A DNA stretch of 7,101 nucleotides from assembly GCA_937860175.1 (NCBI GenBank), contig CALMBJ010000157.1, forward strand, positions 1 to 7,101, written 5' to 3'. Below, piece after piece: positions 1 to 6,404 of the stretch. Position 1 is the first letter of the stretch. The number at the start of each line of letters is the position of its first letter. The stretch comes from an uncultured Actinomycetes bacterium. GTDB lineage: Bacteria; Actinomycetota; Actinomycetes; Nanopelagicales; Nanopelagicaceae. The position numbers and the translations under genes are program-made. The notes under the pieces are model-generated. The model worked only from the letters and a program-made list of their open reading frames with translations, ran no database searches and was not told where the DNA came from.

Positions 1-502
1 CAATCGTGATCACTCTTTCACTTCGCGGAACTGCTCCAGCCAATGCGTTGAGAACAGTTGTTTTTCCCGCTTGTGTTCCACCACAAACCAATATATTCAG
101 CCCCGCCTTTACGCTGTTTATAAGCGCCGTACCGATCTCTTGACTCATTACAGAGCGATTAACCAAATCATTGACCGAGAGGTTTTTCATTAGGTGTTTG
201 CGAATATTCACCGCCCAATGCGCCGCTGTGATTTCAGGAATTGCTACATGTAGGCGGCTCCCGTCGGGAAGTCGAGCATCAACGAAGGGATGAGATAAAT
301 CAAGCCTGCGGCCGCTCCACATCAACGCTCTCTCAACTATGTTGCGCACCTCATCAGGGGTAAGCAGGAGATTGGTTAACTCACTGCGTCCTTTGCGGGC
401 GATGAAAACTCGCTCGGGAGCGTTAATCCAAATCTCTTCTACAGTTGAATCATTCATAAACGGTGCGATGGGCCCAAAGGTCACATTGAGATCAAGTTCC
501 AT
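1..502 (-). CDS. CpaF/TadA-type secretion/pilus ATPase, N-terminal part (cut by window edge)
   Basis: This is the N-terminal 167 residues of a type II/IV secretion ATPase of the CpaF/TadA family, the cytoplasmic hexameric motor for Tad/Flp pilus or related secretion machines; the rest lies beyond base 1. The visible part starts directly in the family's N-terminal ATPase subdomain: TVEEIWINAPERVFI (20-34), then RLPDGSRLHVAIP (77-89, the conserved substrate-face motif) and NIRKH (99-103). It ends just after the Walker A P-loop GGTQAGKTT (141-149). Family members usually have GGTGSGKTT or GGTGAGKTT, so Q at the fourth position is unusual, but the essential GKT is intact. Many CpaF proteins carry a long N-terminal extension that is absent here. 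The start is the ATG at 502; an in-frame stop lies at 535-533 with no other start between, and no clear Shine-Dalgarno is visible. It lies 81 bp downstream of the GGDEF-like gene on the same strand. The family call is firm; the substrate is unknown. Confidence 0.88.
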   Translation of the reverse strand, partial: MELDLNVTFGPIAPFMNDSTVEEIWINAPERVFIARKGRSELTNLLLTPDEVRNIVERALMWSGRRLDLSHPFVDARLPDGSRLHVAIPEITAAHWAVNIRKHLMKNLSVNDLVNRSVMSQEIGTALINSVKAGLNILVCGGTQAGKTTVLNALAGAVPRSERVITI

Positions 503-526
503 TTCGGAAAGGTAGATCGGTAACTG

Positions 527-545
527 ACAGGATTAATTACCCTGT
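527..545. promoter_or_regulatory. Imperfect 19-bp dyad upstream of the ATPase gene
   Basis: ACAGGATTAATTACCCTGT has ACAGG/CCTGT arms around an AT-rich centre. It lies 25 bp before the ATPase start codon, in the 81-bp gap between two minus-strand genes. It could be an operator or a weak hairpin after the upstream gene. There is no T-tract after it on the minus strand, so it is not a standard terminator. This may be chance. Confidence 0.25.
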
Positions 546-583
546 GGATATAGGCAACCTCACTTGAAGGCGATGAAGGTGAG

Positions 584-1018
584 CTATTGCGAGATGAGTT
601 CTGCTCGATCTAATCTGCTTAGTAGATGCAGGGAATCCTCATCCTCCTCGCCATATACCTTTGCCACCTTGATAAGTAATGTTTTATCGACTGTAAGTGA
701 AGTTGATTCAAGAAGCCGTTGTATGAACTGCTCAGCGTTGCTATGGCCATCTCGAATAATGATTACTACCTCATTTACCCCTAGCCGCCCTATGCACTCT
801 TCCTTTCGTGTCAATTGCGTAAGCTCATGAGAAAAGTGCAGGATGTCATGTGCTCGAACCTGCTCGGATTCAGGGTTTTCGAAAAGTATTTTTATTAGAG
901 CCAATGGCTTGTGCGTTCTAGCCGCAAGTGAGATCTCCCGACCAAGCTGCTCATAGAAGTAAGGAGGGGAGGCTAAATGTGTTTGTGAATCATGAATACC
1001 ATCGTGAGAAAAGAGCAT
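584..1018 (-). CDS. Stand-alone degenerate GGDEF-domain protein (144 aa)
   Basis: The whole 144-residue product resembles one GGDEF (diguanylate cyclase) fold. HDSQTHLASPPYF (9-21) aligns with the family's HDxLTGLPNRRxF entry motif. The segment around LAARTHKPLALIKI (31-44) matches the first helix and strand that follow. IGRLGVNEVVIII (76-88) stands where RLGGDEFxxLL is expected. LLSRLDRAELIS (132-143) matches the LLxRADxALY terminal helix. The signature is GVNEV instead of GG(D/E)EF, and the metal-binding DxD segment is replaced by KILFEN, so cyclase activity is unlikely; a nucleotide-sensing or structural role is an inference. The start is the ATG at 1018, five bases after AGGGAGG. An upstream in-frame ATG at 1057 has no such site and would overlap the divergent gene. 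No signal peptide or membrane segment is seen. The next gene on the strand is the CpaF-like ATPase. Family assignment is by motif reading only. Confidence 0.72.
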   Translation of the reverse strand: MLFSHDGIHDSQTHLASPPYFYEQLGREISLAARTHKPLALIKILFENPESEQVRAHDILHFSHELTQLTRKEECIGRLGVNEVVIIIRDGHSNAEQFIQRLLESTSLTVDKTLLIKVAKVYGEEDEDSLHLLSRLDRAELISQ

Positions 1019-1023
1019 TGCAA

Positions 1024-1030
1024 CCTCCCT
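1024..1030 (-). promoter_or_regulatory. Ribosome binding site of the GGDEF-like gene
   Basis: AGGGAGG read on the minus strand, five bases before the ATG at 1018, is a strong Shine-Dalgarno. It decides the start against the longer in-frame ATG at 1057. It lies inside the 30-bp gap shared with the divergent membrane-protein gene. Confidence 0.8.
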
Positions 1031-1035
1031 TGAGT

Positions 1036-1041
1036 TAATCT
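1036..1041 (+). promoter_or_regulatory. Putative -10 box of a leaderless transcript
   Basis: TAATCT fits the actinobacterial TANNNT -10 pattern and lies seven bases before the ATG at 1049. That is the spacing expected if transcription begins at the start codon itself. No Shine-Dalgarno precedes this ATG, which supports leaderless translation. No convincing -35 element is seen. Confidence 0.45.
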
Positions 1042-1048
1042 TGTCTCT

Positions 1049-1426
1049 ATGAATCAAGATCCTGCCAAAGCAGCTAAAGCTCGCGCACTAGTGGCATCCC
1101 TACTCTTTGTGGAGGCAGCGGTAATCGCAGGGTTGGGTTTATGGCTAGTTGTTATGAGCTTTACCCATGAGAATGTTGAGACTTACCCATTACTAGGCGT
1201 TCTCTTGTTTGCGGCTGCGGGCTCAGCAGGGTTGGCGGCATCTGCTATCGGATATCGCCGCGGTAAGTACTACGGCAGATCTCCTGCAGTTTTGGCTAAT
1301 TTAATTGCACTTGGTGTTGTTTCATATCAAGTGGAAGCGCATTTATGGTGGGTTGCTGGGCCGTTAGCTGCGCTAGCTGGAACAACTCTTATAGCCGCAC
1401 TGCGTGCAATTCCAACTGATCTTTAA
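1049..1426 (+). CDS. Small four-helix integral membrane protein (125 aa)
   Basis: The product has four hydrophobic segments at about residues 13-37, 47-69, 79-98 and 100-119, with a short polar N-terminus (NQDPAKAAKAR). The only strongly basic loop, YRRGKYYGR (69-77), lies between helices 2 and 3. By the positive-inside rule that loop and probably both termini face the cytoplasm. The pattern RGKYYGRSPAVLANLIALGV, followed by a tryptophan-containing last helix, resembles small uncharacterised membrane proteins common in Actinobacteria; this is recalled from general knowledge, and no function is known to me. The start ATG has no ribosome binding site but a well-placed -10 box, so a leaderless mRNA is likely. 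It is divergent from the GGDEF-like gene and converges on the reductase gene 12 bp downstream, so it appears monocistronic. Confidence 0.75.
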   Translation: MNQDPAKAAKARALVASLLFVEAAVIAGLGLWLVVMSFTHENVETYPLLGVLLFAAAGSAGLAASAIGYRRGKYYGRSPAVLANLIALGVVSYQVEAHLWWVAGPLAALAGTTLIAALRAIPTDL

Positions 1427-1438
1427 TTAACGCGGGAT

Positions 1439-2158
1439 TTACCACTCGACAATCTGATTGTCTTCCCACAAGACTCCAGTGGTATCTCCTGCATTGAATT
1501 CACGTGTTGCCAACCACAGCGCACAGGCGGCACCTTCTTCAGCGCTACGTGGTGCATCGGTTCCACCCATATCTGTTCGTGAATGATTTGGACAAACCGC
1601 ATCCACTAGTAATCCTCGTCCGCCCAATCCGGTTTCATGTGCAAGGTTTCGAACCATTGCATTAACTCCAGCTTTGCTAATTCGATATGGCGCAAGACCG
1701 CCAGCATTTCCAGGTCCTGACATTCTTCCTAGACATGCTGAGTAAATAATTACTCGACCCTTTCGGGCCTCTGCCATTGATGGCACGACTGCATTTACAA
1801 GAATGAAAACAGAGTCAAGATTAATTGCCATTACTCGGCGCCACTCTTCATCTGTGGTGCGCAAAGTCTTTGACATCTTTTCGCTCATGACACCGTGAGC
1901 AAGGATTAGAAGATCTGGAGCTGGATGCTCAGCTGAAATCTGATTCGCGGTTGCACGGGTGGCGCTTAGATCTGCCAGATCAACGGCATATGTTGAAAAG
2001 CGGCGATCCGGGAAATCCTGTTGGAGTGATTGTTGGGCTAATGAGAGTCGACCCTGATCCTTTGCCACCATCACGATCTCGTAGCCAAGTGCTGCTAACC
2101 CCTTGGCATTTTCAAAGCCCAGACCGCGGCTGGCACCTGTAACTATCGCTGTTGGCAT
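1439..2158 (-). CDS. Short-chain dehydrogenase/reductase, carbonyl-reductase-like
   Basis: This is a 239-residue NAD(P)-dependent oxidoreductase of the classical SDR superfamily, with the usual length and a Rossmann fold. The cofactor glycine motif is TGASRGLG (7-14), D60 lies in the AVDLAD segment, N113 is the conserved helix-4 asparagine (AINLDS), S140 is the likely catalytic serine, and Y158-R-I-S-K162 is the catalytic YxxxK pair. R12 in TGASR hints at NADP preference. The C-terminal stretch SRTDMGG (193-199), followed by APRSAEEGA, resembles carbonyl-reductase-type SDRs. Two motifs are off-pattern: the usual NNAG is LAHG (86-89), and the usual PG after the sixth strand is P190-N191. The substrate cannot be predicted. 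The ATG at 2158 lacks a clear Shine-Dalgarno. The gene is convergent with the membrane-protein gene and divergent from kgd, so it is probably its own transcription unit. Confidence 0.9.
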   Translation of the reverse strand: MPTAIVTGASRGLGFENAKGLAALGYEIVMVAKDQGRLSLAQQSLQQDFPDRRFSTYAVDLADLSATRATANQISAEHPAPDLLILAHGVMSEKMSKTLRTTDEEWRRVMAINLDSVFILVNAVVPSMAEARKGRVIIYSACLGRMSGPGNAGGLAPYRISKAGVNAMVRNLAHETGLGGRGLLVDAVCPNHSRTDMGGTDAPRSAEEGAACALWLATREFNAGDTTGVLWEDNQIVEW

Positions 2159-2320
2159 GGGTTAAGGGTGGACTAGATCAACCAACTTTGCAGGGCGAAC
2201 TCCGAGAATGGGTAAGGGGCTAGACAGGGGTTCAGATGTGGCCAATCTCGCCCAAAGAGCGGCAGATCGAGTTTATTCATGCGGGCTCAGGCCGATAGGC
2301 TACGCCCGTAACCAATGTAG

Positions 2321-2326
2321 AAGGAG
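2321..2326 (+). promoter_or_regulatory. Ribosome binding site that fixes the kgd start
   Basis: AAGGAG lies seven bases before GTG 2334. The next residues (SAQDFGANDWLVDEMYEQY) match the conserved N-terminus of 2-oxoglutarate dehydrogenase E1. Extending the open frame to the ATG at 2208 would add 42 residues with no family resemblance and no ribosome binding site. Confidence 0.88.
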
Positions 2327-2333
2327 TTTGCCA

Positions 2334-5300
2334 GTGTCGGCACAGGATTTTGGTGCAAATGATTGGCTCGTCGATGAAATGTACGAGCAGTATTTACAGG
2401 ATCCTTCTTCCGTAGACCCTGCATGGGTTGAGTACTTCAAAACAAATAAGCCAGGTGCGCCAGTGAACTCTGCGGCACCAAGCAAAGGTGTTCCACCAAT
2501 TCCAAAGGCGCAACAACAAGCAGCCGCACCAGTTGCTCAACCTGCTCCGGTTGCACAAGCTGCTCCAGTTGCAGCGCCAGTAGCACCTGTTGCACAAGCC
2601 GCTCCAGTCTCACAACCAATTGTTCGTGAAACAGCAACTGCGCAACCAACACCTGCAGATCCAATTGTTAAGCCAGCTCCAGTTTTAATTACACCAGGTG
2701 CTTCATCACTTGAACCAATCCGCGGAGTAAGCGCTCGCGTTGTTCAATCAATGGAGGCATCACTTTCAGTTCCAACAGCGACATCGGTTCGCGCGATTCC
2801 TGCGAAGTTGATGATCGATAACCGCATTGTTATTAACAACCACTTAGCGCGCGGTCGCGGTGGCAAGGTTTCATTTACTCACATCATCGCGTTCGCAATG
2901 ATCAAGGCAGTTCGTGCAATGCCTGAGATGAACGCATTCTTTGGTGAGATCGATGGCAAGCCAGCAATTGGAAAGCCAGAGCACATCAACCTTGGTGTTG
3001 CGATCGACTTAGCTAAGCCAGATGGTTCACGCCAGCTTCTGGTTCCATCAGTTAAGGGTTGCGAAGATTTAGATTTCGGACAGTTCTGGGCTGCCTTTGA
3101 AGCGATCATCAAGAAGGCTCGCGCTGGGTCATTAACTGTTGAAGATTTTGCTGGAACAACAATGTCGATCACAAACCCAGGAGCAATTGGCACTGTTCAC
3201 TCAGTTCCACGCCTTGTTCAGGGCCAGGGCTTGATTCTTGGTGTTGGTGCAATGGATTACCCAGCTGAGTTCCAGGGAGCAAGTGAAGAAACCCTCGTAA
3301 ACATGGCTGTTAGCAAGGTAATTACCCTTACAAGCACTTACGACCACCGCATTATTCAAGGTGCACAATCTGGTGATTTCTTGCGCCGCATGCACGAGTA
3401 CTTGTTAGGTGCTGAAGGTTTCTACGATGAGATCTTCGCTGCACTTCGTATTCCTTACGAGCCAATCCGTTGGGCAAATGACTTTGCATTTACACGTGAT
3501 GAGCAGATCAACAAGACCGCACGTGTTCAGCAGTTGATTCAGGCGTACCGCACATTTGGCCACCTAATGGCAGATGTTGATCCACTTGAATATGTACAGC
3601 GTTCACACCCAGATCTTGATGTTGTTACACATGGCTTAACTTTGTGGGATCTAGATCGTGAGTTTGCAACTGGTGGATTTGGTGGCAAGAAGTTCATGCC
3701 ACTTCGCAAGATTCTAGGAATTCTTCGTGACTCGTACTGCCGTTCAGTGGGCGTTGAGTACATGTACATCCAGGATCCAGTTGAACGTAAGTGGATTCAA
3801 GACAAGGTTGAGGTTGGCTACGCCAAGCTGCCTCGCGAAGAGCAGCTGCGCGTACTACGTAAGCTCAACAGCGCAGAGTCATTTGAATCGTTCCTACATA
3901 CAAAGTTTGTTGGCCAGAAGCGCTTCTCTCTAGAAGGTGGCGAATCTGTAATTCCACTACTTGATGCCGTTGTTTCTGCAGCTGCTGAGCGCGGATTAGA
4001 TGAAGTCTGTATCGGTATGCCACACCGTGGACGTCTGAATGTTCTTGCAAATGTTGCTGGAAAATCTGCAGGACAGATCTTCCAGGAGTTCCAGGGTCAC
4101 TACGCAGAGAACCAGGTTCAAGGTTCTGGCGATGTGAAGTACCACTTGGGTACATCAGGTGTCTTTACCTCTGAGACCGGTGCACAAACCAAGATTTATC
4201 TTGCAGCAAACCCATCACACCTTGAGGCTGTTAACCCAGTTCTTGAAGGAATTGTGCGTGCAAAGCAGGATCGCCTCAATGTAAAGAACGCCTTCTCTGT
4301 AATGCCTATTTTGCTTCACGGAGATGCATCTTTTGCAGGTCAAGGTGTAAACGCTGAAGTTCTACAGCTTTCACAATTGGGCGGATACCGCACAGGTGGA
4401 ACAGTTCACATTGTCATTAACAACCAGGTTGGTTTCACAACCTCACCATATGCATCACGTACATCTCAGTACTCAACAGATTACGCAAAGATCATTCAGG
4501 CACCTGTATTCCATGTAAATGGAGATGATCCTGAGGCATGTGTTCGCGTTGCACGTTTGGCCTTTGAGTACCGTCAAGAGTTCAACAAGGATGTCGTTAT
4601 CGACATGATTTGTTACCGTCGTCGCGGTCACAACGAAGGTGATGAGCCAAGCTTCACACAGCCATTGATGTACAAGTTAATTGATGCAAAGCGTTCAACA
4701 AGAACCCTTTACACAGAAGCACTTGTCGGTCGTGGAGATATCACTCCTGAAGAGGCTGAAGGAATCGCACGTGATTACCAAGAGCAGCTGGAATCAATCT
4801 TTGCTGCGGTAAACAACATTGAGCCAGAGCATGATGCAAACTTCAAGGCTCCAGTTGCACCTGCTGCCGAAGAGATCAACACAGCGATTGCTGAAAGTAC
4901 TGCTCGTGAAATCGCAGCAACACAGCTTGCCGTTCCAGAAGGATTTACCGTTCATCCTAAGTTGACTCCTCAGCTAGCAAAGCGCGTTGAGTCACTCAAT
5001 GATGCAACGATCGATTGGTCAACCGGTGAAATGTTGGCATTTGGATCATTGCTACAAGAGGGTCACCCAGTACGTCTTGCAGGTCAAGATGCACGTCGCG
5101 GAACCTTCTCAAACCGTCACGCGGTTATCGTTGATAAGGAAAATGGCAACGAGTGGACACCACTTCGTGCCCTGATCAAGGATGAGAACCAGTTCTTTGT
5201 TATCGACTCATTGCTCAGCGAATACGCTGCAATGGGCTTTGAATATGGCTACAGCCTTGAGCGTGAAGAAGCGCTAGTTCTTTGGGAAGGCCAGTTCGGC

Positions 5301-6038
5301 GACTTTGCCAACGGCGCACAAACCGTTGTCGATGAGTTCATCTCTTCTGCTTTGCAGAAGTGGGGCGAGCGTTCTTCCGTTGTACTTCTTCTTCCACATG
5401 GATATGAAGGACAAGGACCAGATCACTCATCAGCGCGCATTGAGCGTTACCTGCAGCTATGTGCCGAGCAGAACATGACCGTTGCACAACCTGCAAGCCC
5501 GGCTAATTACTTCCACTTGCTTCGTTGGCACGCAAAGAACCCGGCGCGTCGTCCACTGATTGTCTTTACACCGAAGTCAATGCTTCGCCTTAAGGCTGCA
5601 GCATCTGCGCTTTCAGATTTCACTTCTGGTCACTTCCGTCCAGTTATCGGTGATGATTCAGTCCAGAACGCATCACGTGTGATCTTCTGTTCAGGAAAGA
5701 TTTATCACGATCTAGTTGCAGAGCGCGCAAAGCTCGGTGAAACAGGAACTGCAATTGTTCGCGTTGAGCTTTTGTACCCACTGCCAATTGATGAAATGGT
5801 TGCAGAGGCAAACAAGCATCCAAATGCGAACCTGCTCTGGGTACAGGATGAACCTGCTAACCAAGGCCCATGGTCACACATCGCATTGCGTACATCTGAT
5901 GCACATGGTGGACGCGGCTTTGGTGAGCGAATTCTTCGTCGTGTTTCTCGTCGCGCAACAGCTTCTCCTGCGACAGGTAGCCATCACTTGCATGAGGATG
6001 AGCAAAAGGCGTTATTGCTCGAAGCCTTTACTCGCTAA
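2334..6038 (+). CDS. kgd: Multifunctional 2-oxoglutarate decarboxylase/dehydrogenase E1 with fused E2 acyltransferase domain
   Basis: This 1234-residue cytoplasmic enzyme carries out the thiamine-diphosphate-dependent decarboxylation of 2-oxoglutarate for the TCA cycle. It has the actinobacterial Kgd/OdhA architecture, and its length is close to mycobacterial Kgd (about 1230). Domains in order: an E1o N-terminal helix region (1-38); an Ala/Pro/Val/Gln-rich linker (about 40-125); a succinyltransferase-like E2 domain (about 130-380) with TSTYDHRIIQG and probable catalytic H338; and the E1 domain from about 390. E1 motifs include GMPHRGRLNVLAN with HRGR at 564-567, GDASFAGQG with D664 and NNQVGF with N696-N697 (Mg/ThDP site), RRRGHNEGDEPS (762-773), LLSEYAAMGFEYGYS (960-974) and W984-E-G-Q-F-G-D-F. 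There is no lipoyl domain, as usual for this fusion, so dehydrogenase activity would need a lipoylated E2 partner encoded elsewhere. Family members are controlled by the FHA protein GarA/OdhI, not seen here. Codon choice is strongly biased, suggesting high expression. The stop overlaps the convergent sodX stop. Confidence 0.97.
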   Translation: MSAQDFGANDWLVDEMYEQYLQDPSSVDPAWVEYFKTNKPGAPVNSAAPSKGVPPIPKAQQQAAAPVAQPAPVAQAAPVAAPVAPVAQAAPVSQPIVRETATAQPTPADPIVKPAPVLITPGASSLEPIRGVSARVVQSMEASLSVPTATSVRAIPAKLMIDNRIVINNHLARGRGGKVSFTHIIAFAMIKAVRAMPEMNAFFGEIDGKPAIGKPEHINLGVAIDLAKPDGSRQLLVPSVKGCEDLDFGQFWAAFEAIIKKARAGSLTVEDFAGTTMSITNPGAIGTVHSVPRLVQGQGLILGVGAMDYPAEFQGASEETLVNMAVSKVITLTSTYDHRIIQGAQSGDFLRRMHEYLLGAEGFYDEIFAALRIPYEPIRWANDFAFTRDEQINKTARVQQLIQAYRTFGHLMADVDPLEYVQRSHPDLDVVTHGLTLWDLDREFATGGFGGKKFMPLRKILGILRDSYCRSVGVEYMYIQDPVERKWIQDKVEVGYAKLPREEQLRVLRKLNSAESFESFLHTKFVGQKRFSLEGGESVIPLLDAVVSAAAERGLDEVCIGMPHRGRLNVLANVAGKSAGQIFQEFQGHYAENQVQGSGDVKYHLGTSGVFTSETGAQTKIYLAANPSHLEAVNPVLEGIVRAKQDRLNVKNAFSVMPILLHGDASFAGQGVNAEVLQLSQLGGYRTGGTVHIVINNQVGFTTSPYASRTSQYSTDYAKIIQAPVFHVNGDDPEACVRVARLAFEYRQEFNKDVVIDMICYRRRGHNEGDEPSFTQPLMYKLIDAKRSTRTLYTEALVGRGDITPEEAEGIARDYQEQLESIFAAVNNIEPEHDANFKAPVAPAAEEINTAIAESTAREIAATQLAVPEGFTVHPKLTPQLAKRVESLNDATIDWSTGEMLAFGSLLQEGHPVRLAGQDARRGTFSNRHAVIVDKENGNEWTPLRALIKDENQFFVIDSLLSEYAAMGFEYGYSLEREEALVLWEGQFGDFANGAQTVVDEFISSALQKWGERSSVVLLLPHGYEGQGPDHSSARIERYLQLCAEQNMTVAQPASPANYFHLLRWHAKNPARRPLIVFTPKSMLRLKAAASALSDFTSGHFRPVIGDDSVQNASRVIFCSGKIYHDLVAERAKLGETGTAIVRVELLYPLPIDEMVAEANKHPNANLLWVQDEPANQGPWSHIALRTSDAHGGRGFGERILRRVSRRATASPATGSHHLHEDEQKALLLEAFTR
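2490..2680 (+). repeat. Ala/Pro/Val/Gln low-complexity linker inside kgd
   Basis: The DNA repeats variants of GCTCCAGTTGCACAA and encodes iterated PVAQ, AAPVA and APVAP units, at about residues 53-115 of Kgd. Ala/Pro-rich segments of this type are flexible tethers in 2-oxo-acid dehydrogenases. Here it joins the E1o N-terminal helix region to the E2 domain. The period is irregular, so it is a degenerate coding repeat and not a DNA element. Confidence 0.7.
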
Positions 6039-6349
6039 ACCTTCTTCAATCTAAAAAGTACAACGCCCACTACTTCATTGGCGGGGATCCATCCCCAGGT
6101 GCGTGAATCAGTGCTTTCATCATTGTCGCCTTGAACCCAAAAATTGCCGCCATGAGATTTCTGAAGACGCTTTACTAAGAAAATCCCTGGTCGCTCTTCC
6201 CGTTCTACAACGACAACCTTGCCCAGGATGCGCTCTCCAACTAAGGGTTTAAGACCCTCTGGAAACCAAGAAACCAAGAGCCAATCTCCATCCTTAAAGG
6301 TGGGGGCCATAGAAGATCCTGAGACCTTGACTGTGCCAAATTTGCCCAT
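6035..6349 (-). CDS. sodX: Nickel-type superoxide dismutase maturation protease
   Basis: This is a small (104 aa) signal-peptidase-like serine protease of the S24/S26 class. The SodX branch removes the N-terminal propeptide of nickel superoxide dismutase so that the mature enzyme begins with the nickel-binding histidine. VSGSSMAPT (9-17) contains the probable catalytic serine S13, VKRL (59-62) the probable general-base lysine K60, and GDNDESTDSR (74-83) is the conserved signal-peptidase box. No membrane anchor is present, unlike classical signal peptidase I, which fits a cytoplasmic substrate. The ATG at 6349 puts the serine motif close to the N-terminus, as is typical. A TTG at 6379 would add ten residues; neither start has a clear Shine-Dalgarno. 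The gene is divergent from sodN, its expected substrate, with 55 bp between the two starts. Its stop codon overlaps that of kgd on the other strand. The neighbour makes the SodX call much firmer. Confidence 0.9.
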   Translation of the reverse strand: MGKFGTVKVSGSSMAPTFKDGDWLLVSWFPEGLKPLVGERILGKVVVVEREERPGIFLVKRLQKSHGGNFWVQGDNDESTDSRTWGWIPANEVVGVVLFRLKKV

Positions 6350-6391
6350 GGGCGGTAGTCTCGCACCATAAGCAAGCAATTTAGTGGCAAT

Positions 6392-6398
6392 AGGGGAG
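6392..6398 (+). promoter_or_regulatory. Ribosome binding site of sodN
   Basis: AGGGGAG lies six bases before ATG 6405 and favours that start over the in-frame GTG at 6384, which would place the site inside the coding sequence. I could not assign a confident -10/-35 pair for either sodN or sodX in the short region between them. Confidence 0.75.
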
Positions 6399-6404
6399 AA
6401 GAAA

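Noticed and set aside
564..830. Plus-strand open frame of 88 codons
   Set aside because: It is antisense to the GGDEF-like gene, has a Ser/Arg-rich composition typical of a shadow frame, and no ribosome binding site.
2208..2333. N-terminal extension of kgd from ATG 2208
   Set aside because: It has no family similarity and no Shine-Dalgarno; AAGGAG with GTG 2334 leads straight into the conserved N-terminus.
2437..2664. Minus-strand open frame rich in Leu and Gln
   Set aside because: It is the complement of the Ala/Pro linker repeats; the composition is a by-product.
2490..2680. Repetitive DNA that might suggest a CRISPR or tandem-repeat element
   Set aside because: There are no unique spacers and no fixed period; it is an in-frame Ala/Pro/Val/Gln linker inside kgd.
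3865..4155. Minus-strand open frame of 96 codons inside kgd
   Set aside because: It is antisense to the conserved E1 active-site region and has no recognisable domain.
6083..6096. Perfect GGGGAT-CC-ATCCCC inverted repeat just after kgd, as a terminator
   Set aside because: No T-tract follows on either strand, and it lies within the sodX coding region (the GWIP segment).
6384..6404. GTG start for sodN at 6384
   Set aside because: It would put the AGGGGAG ribosome binding site inside the gene and lengthen the propeptide; ATG 6405 is better placed.
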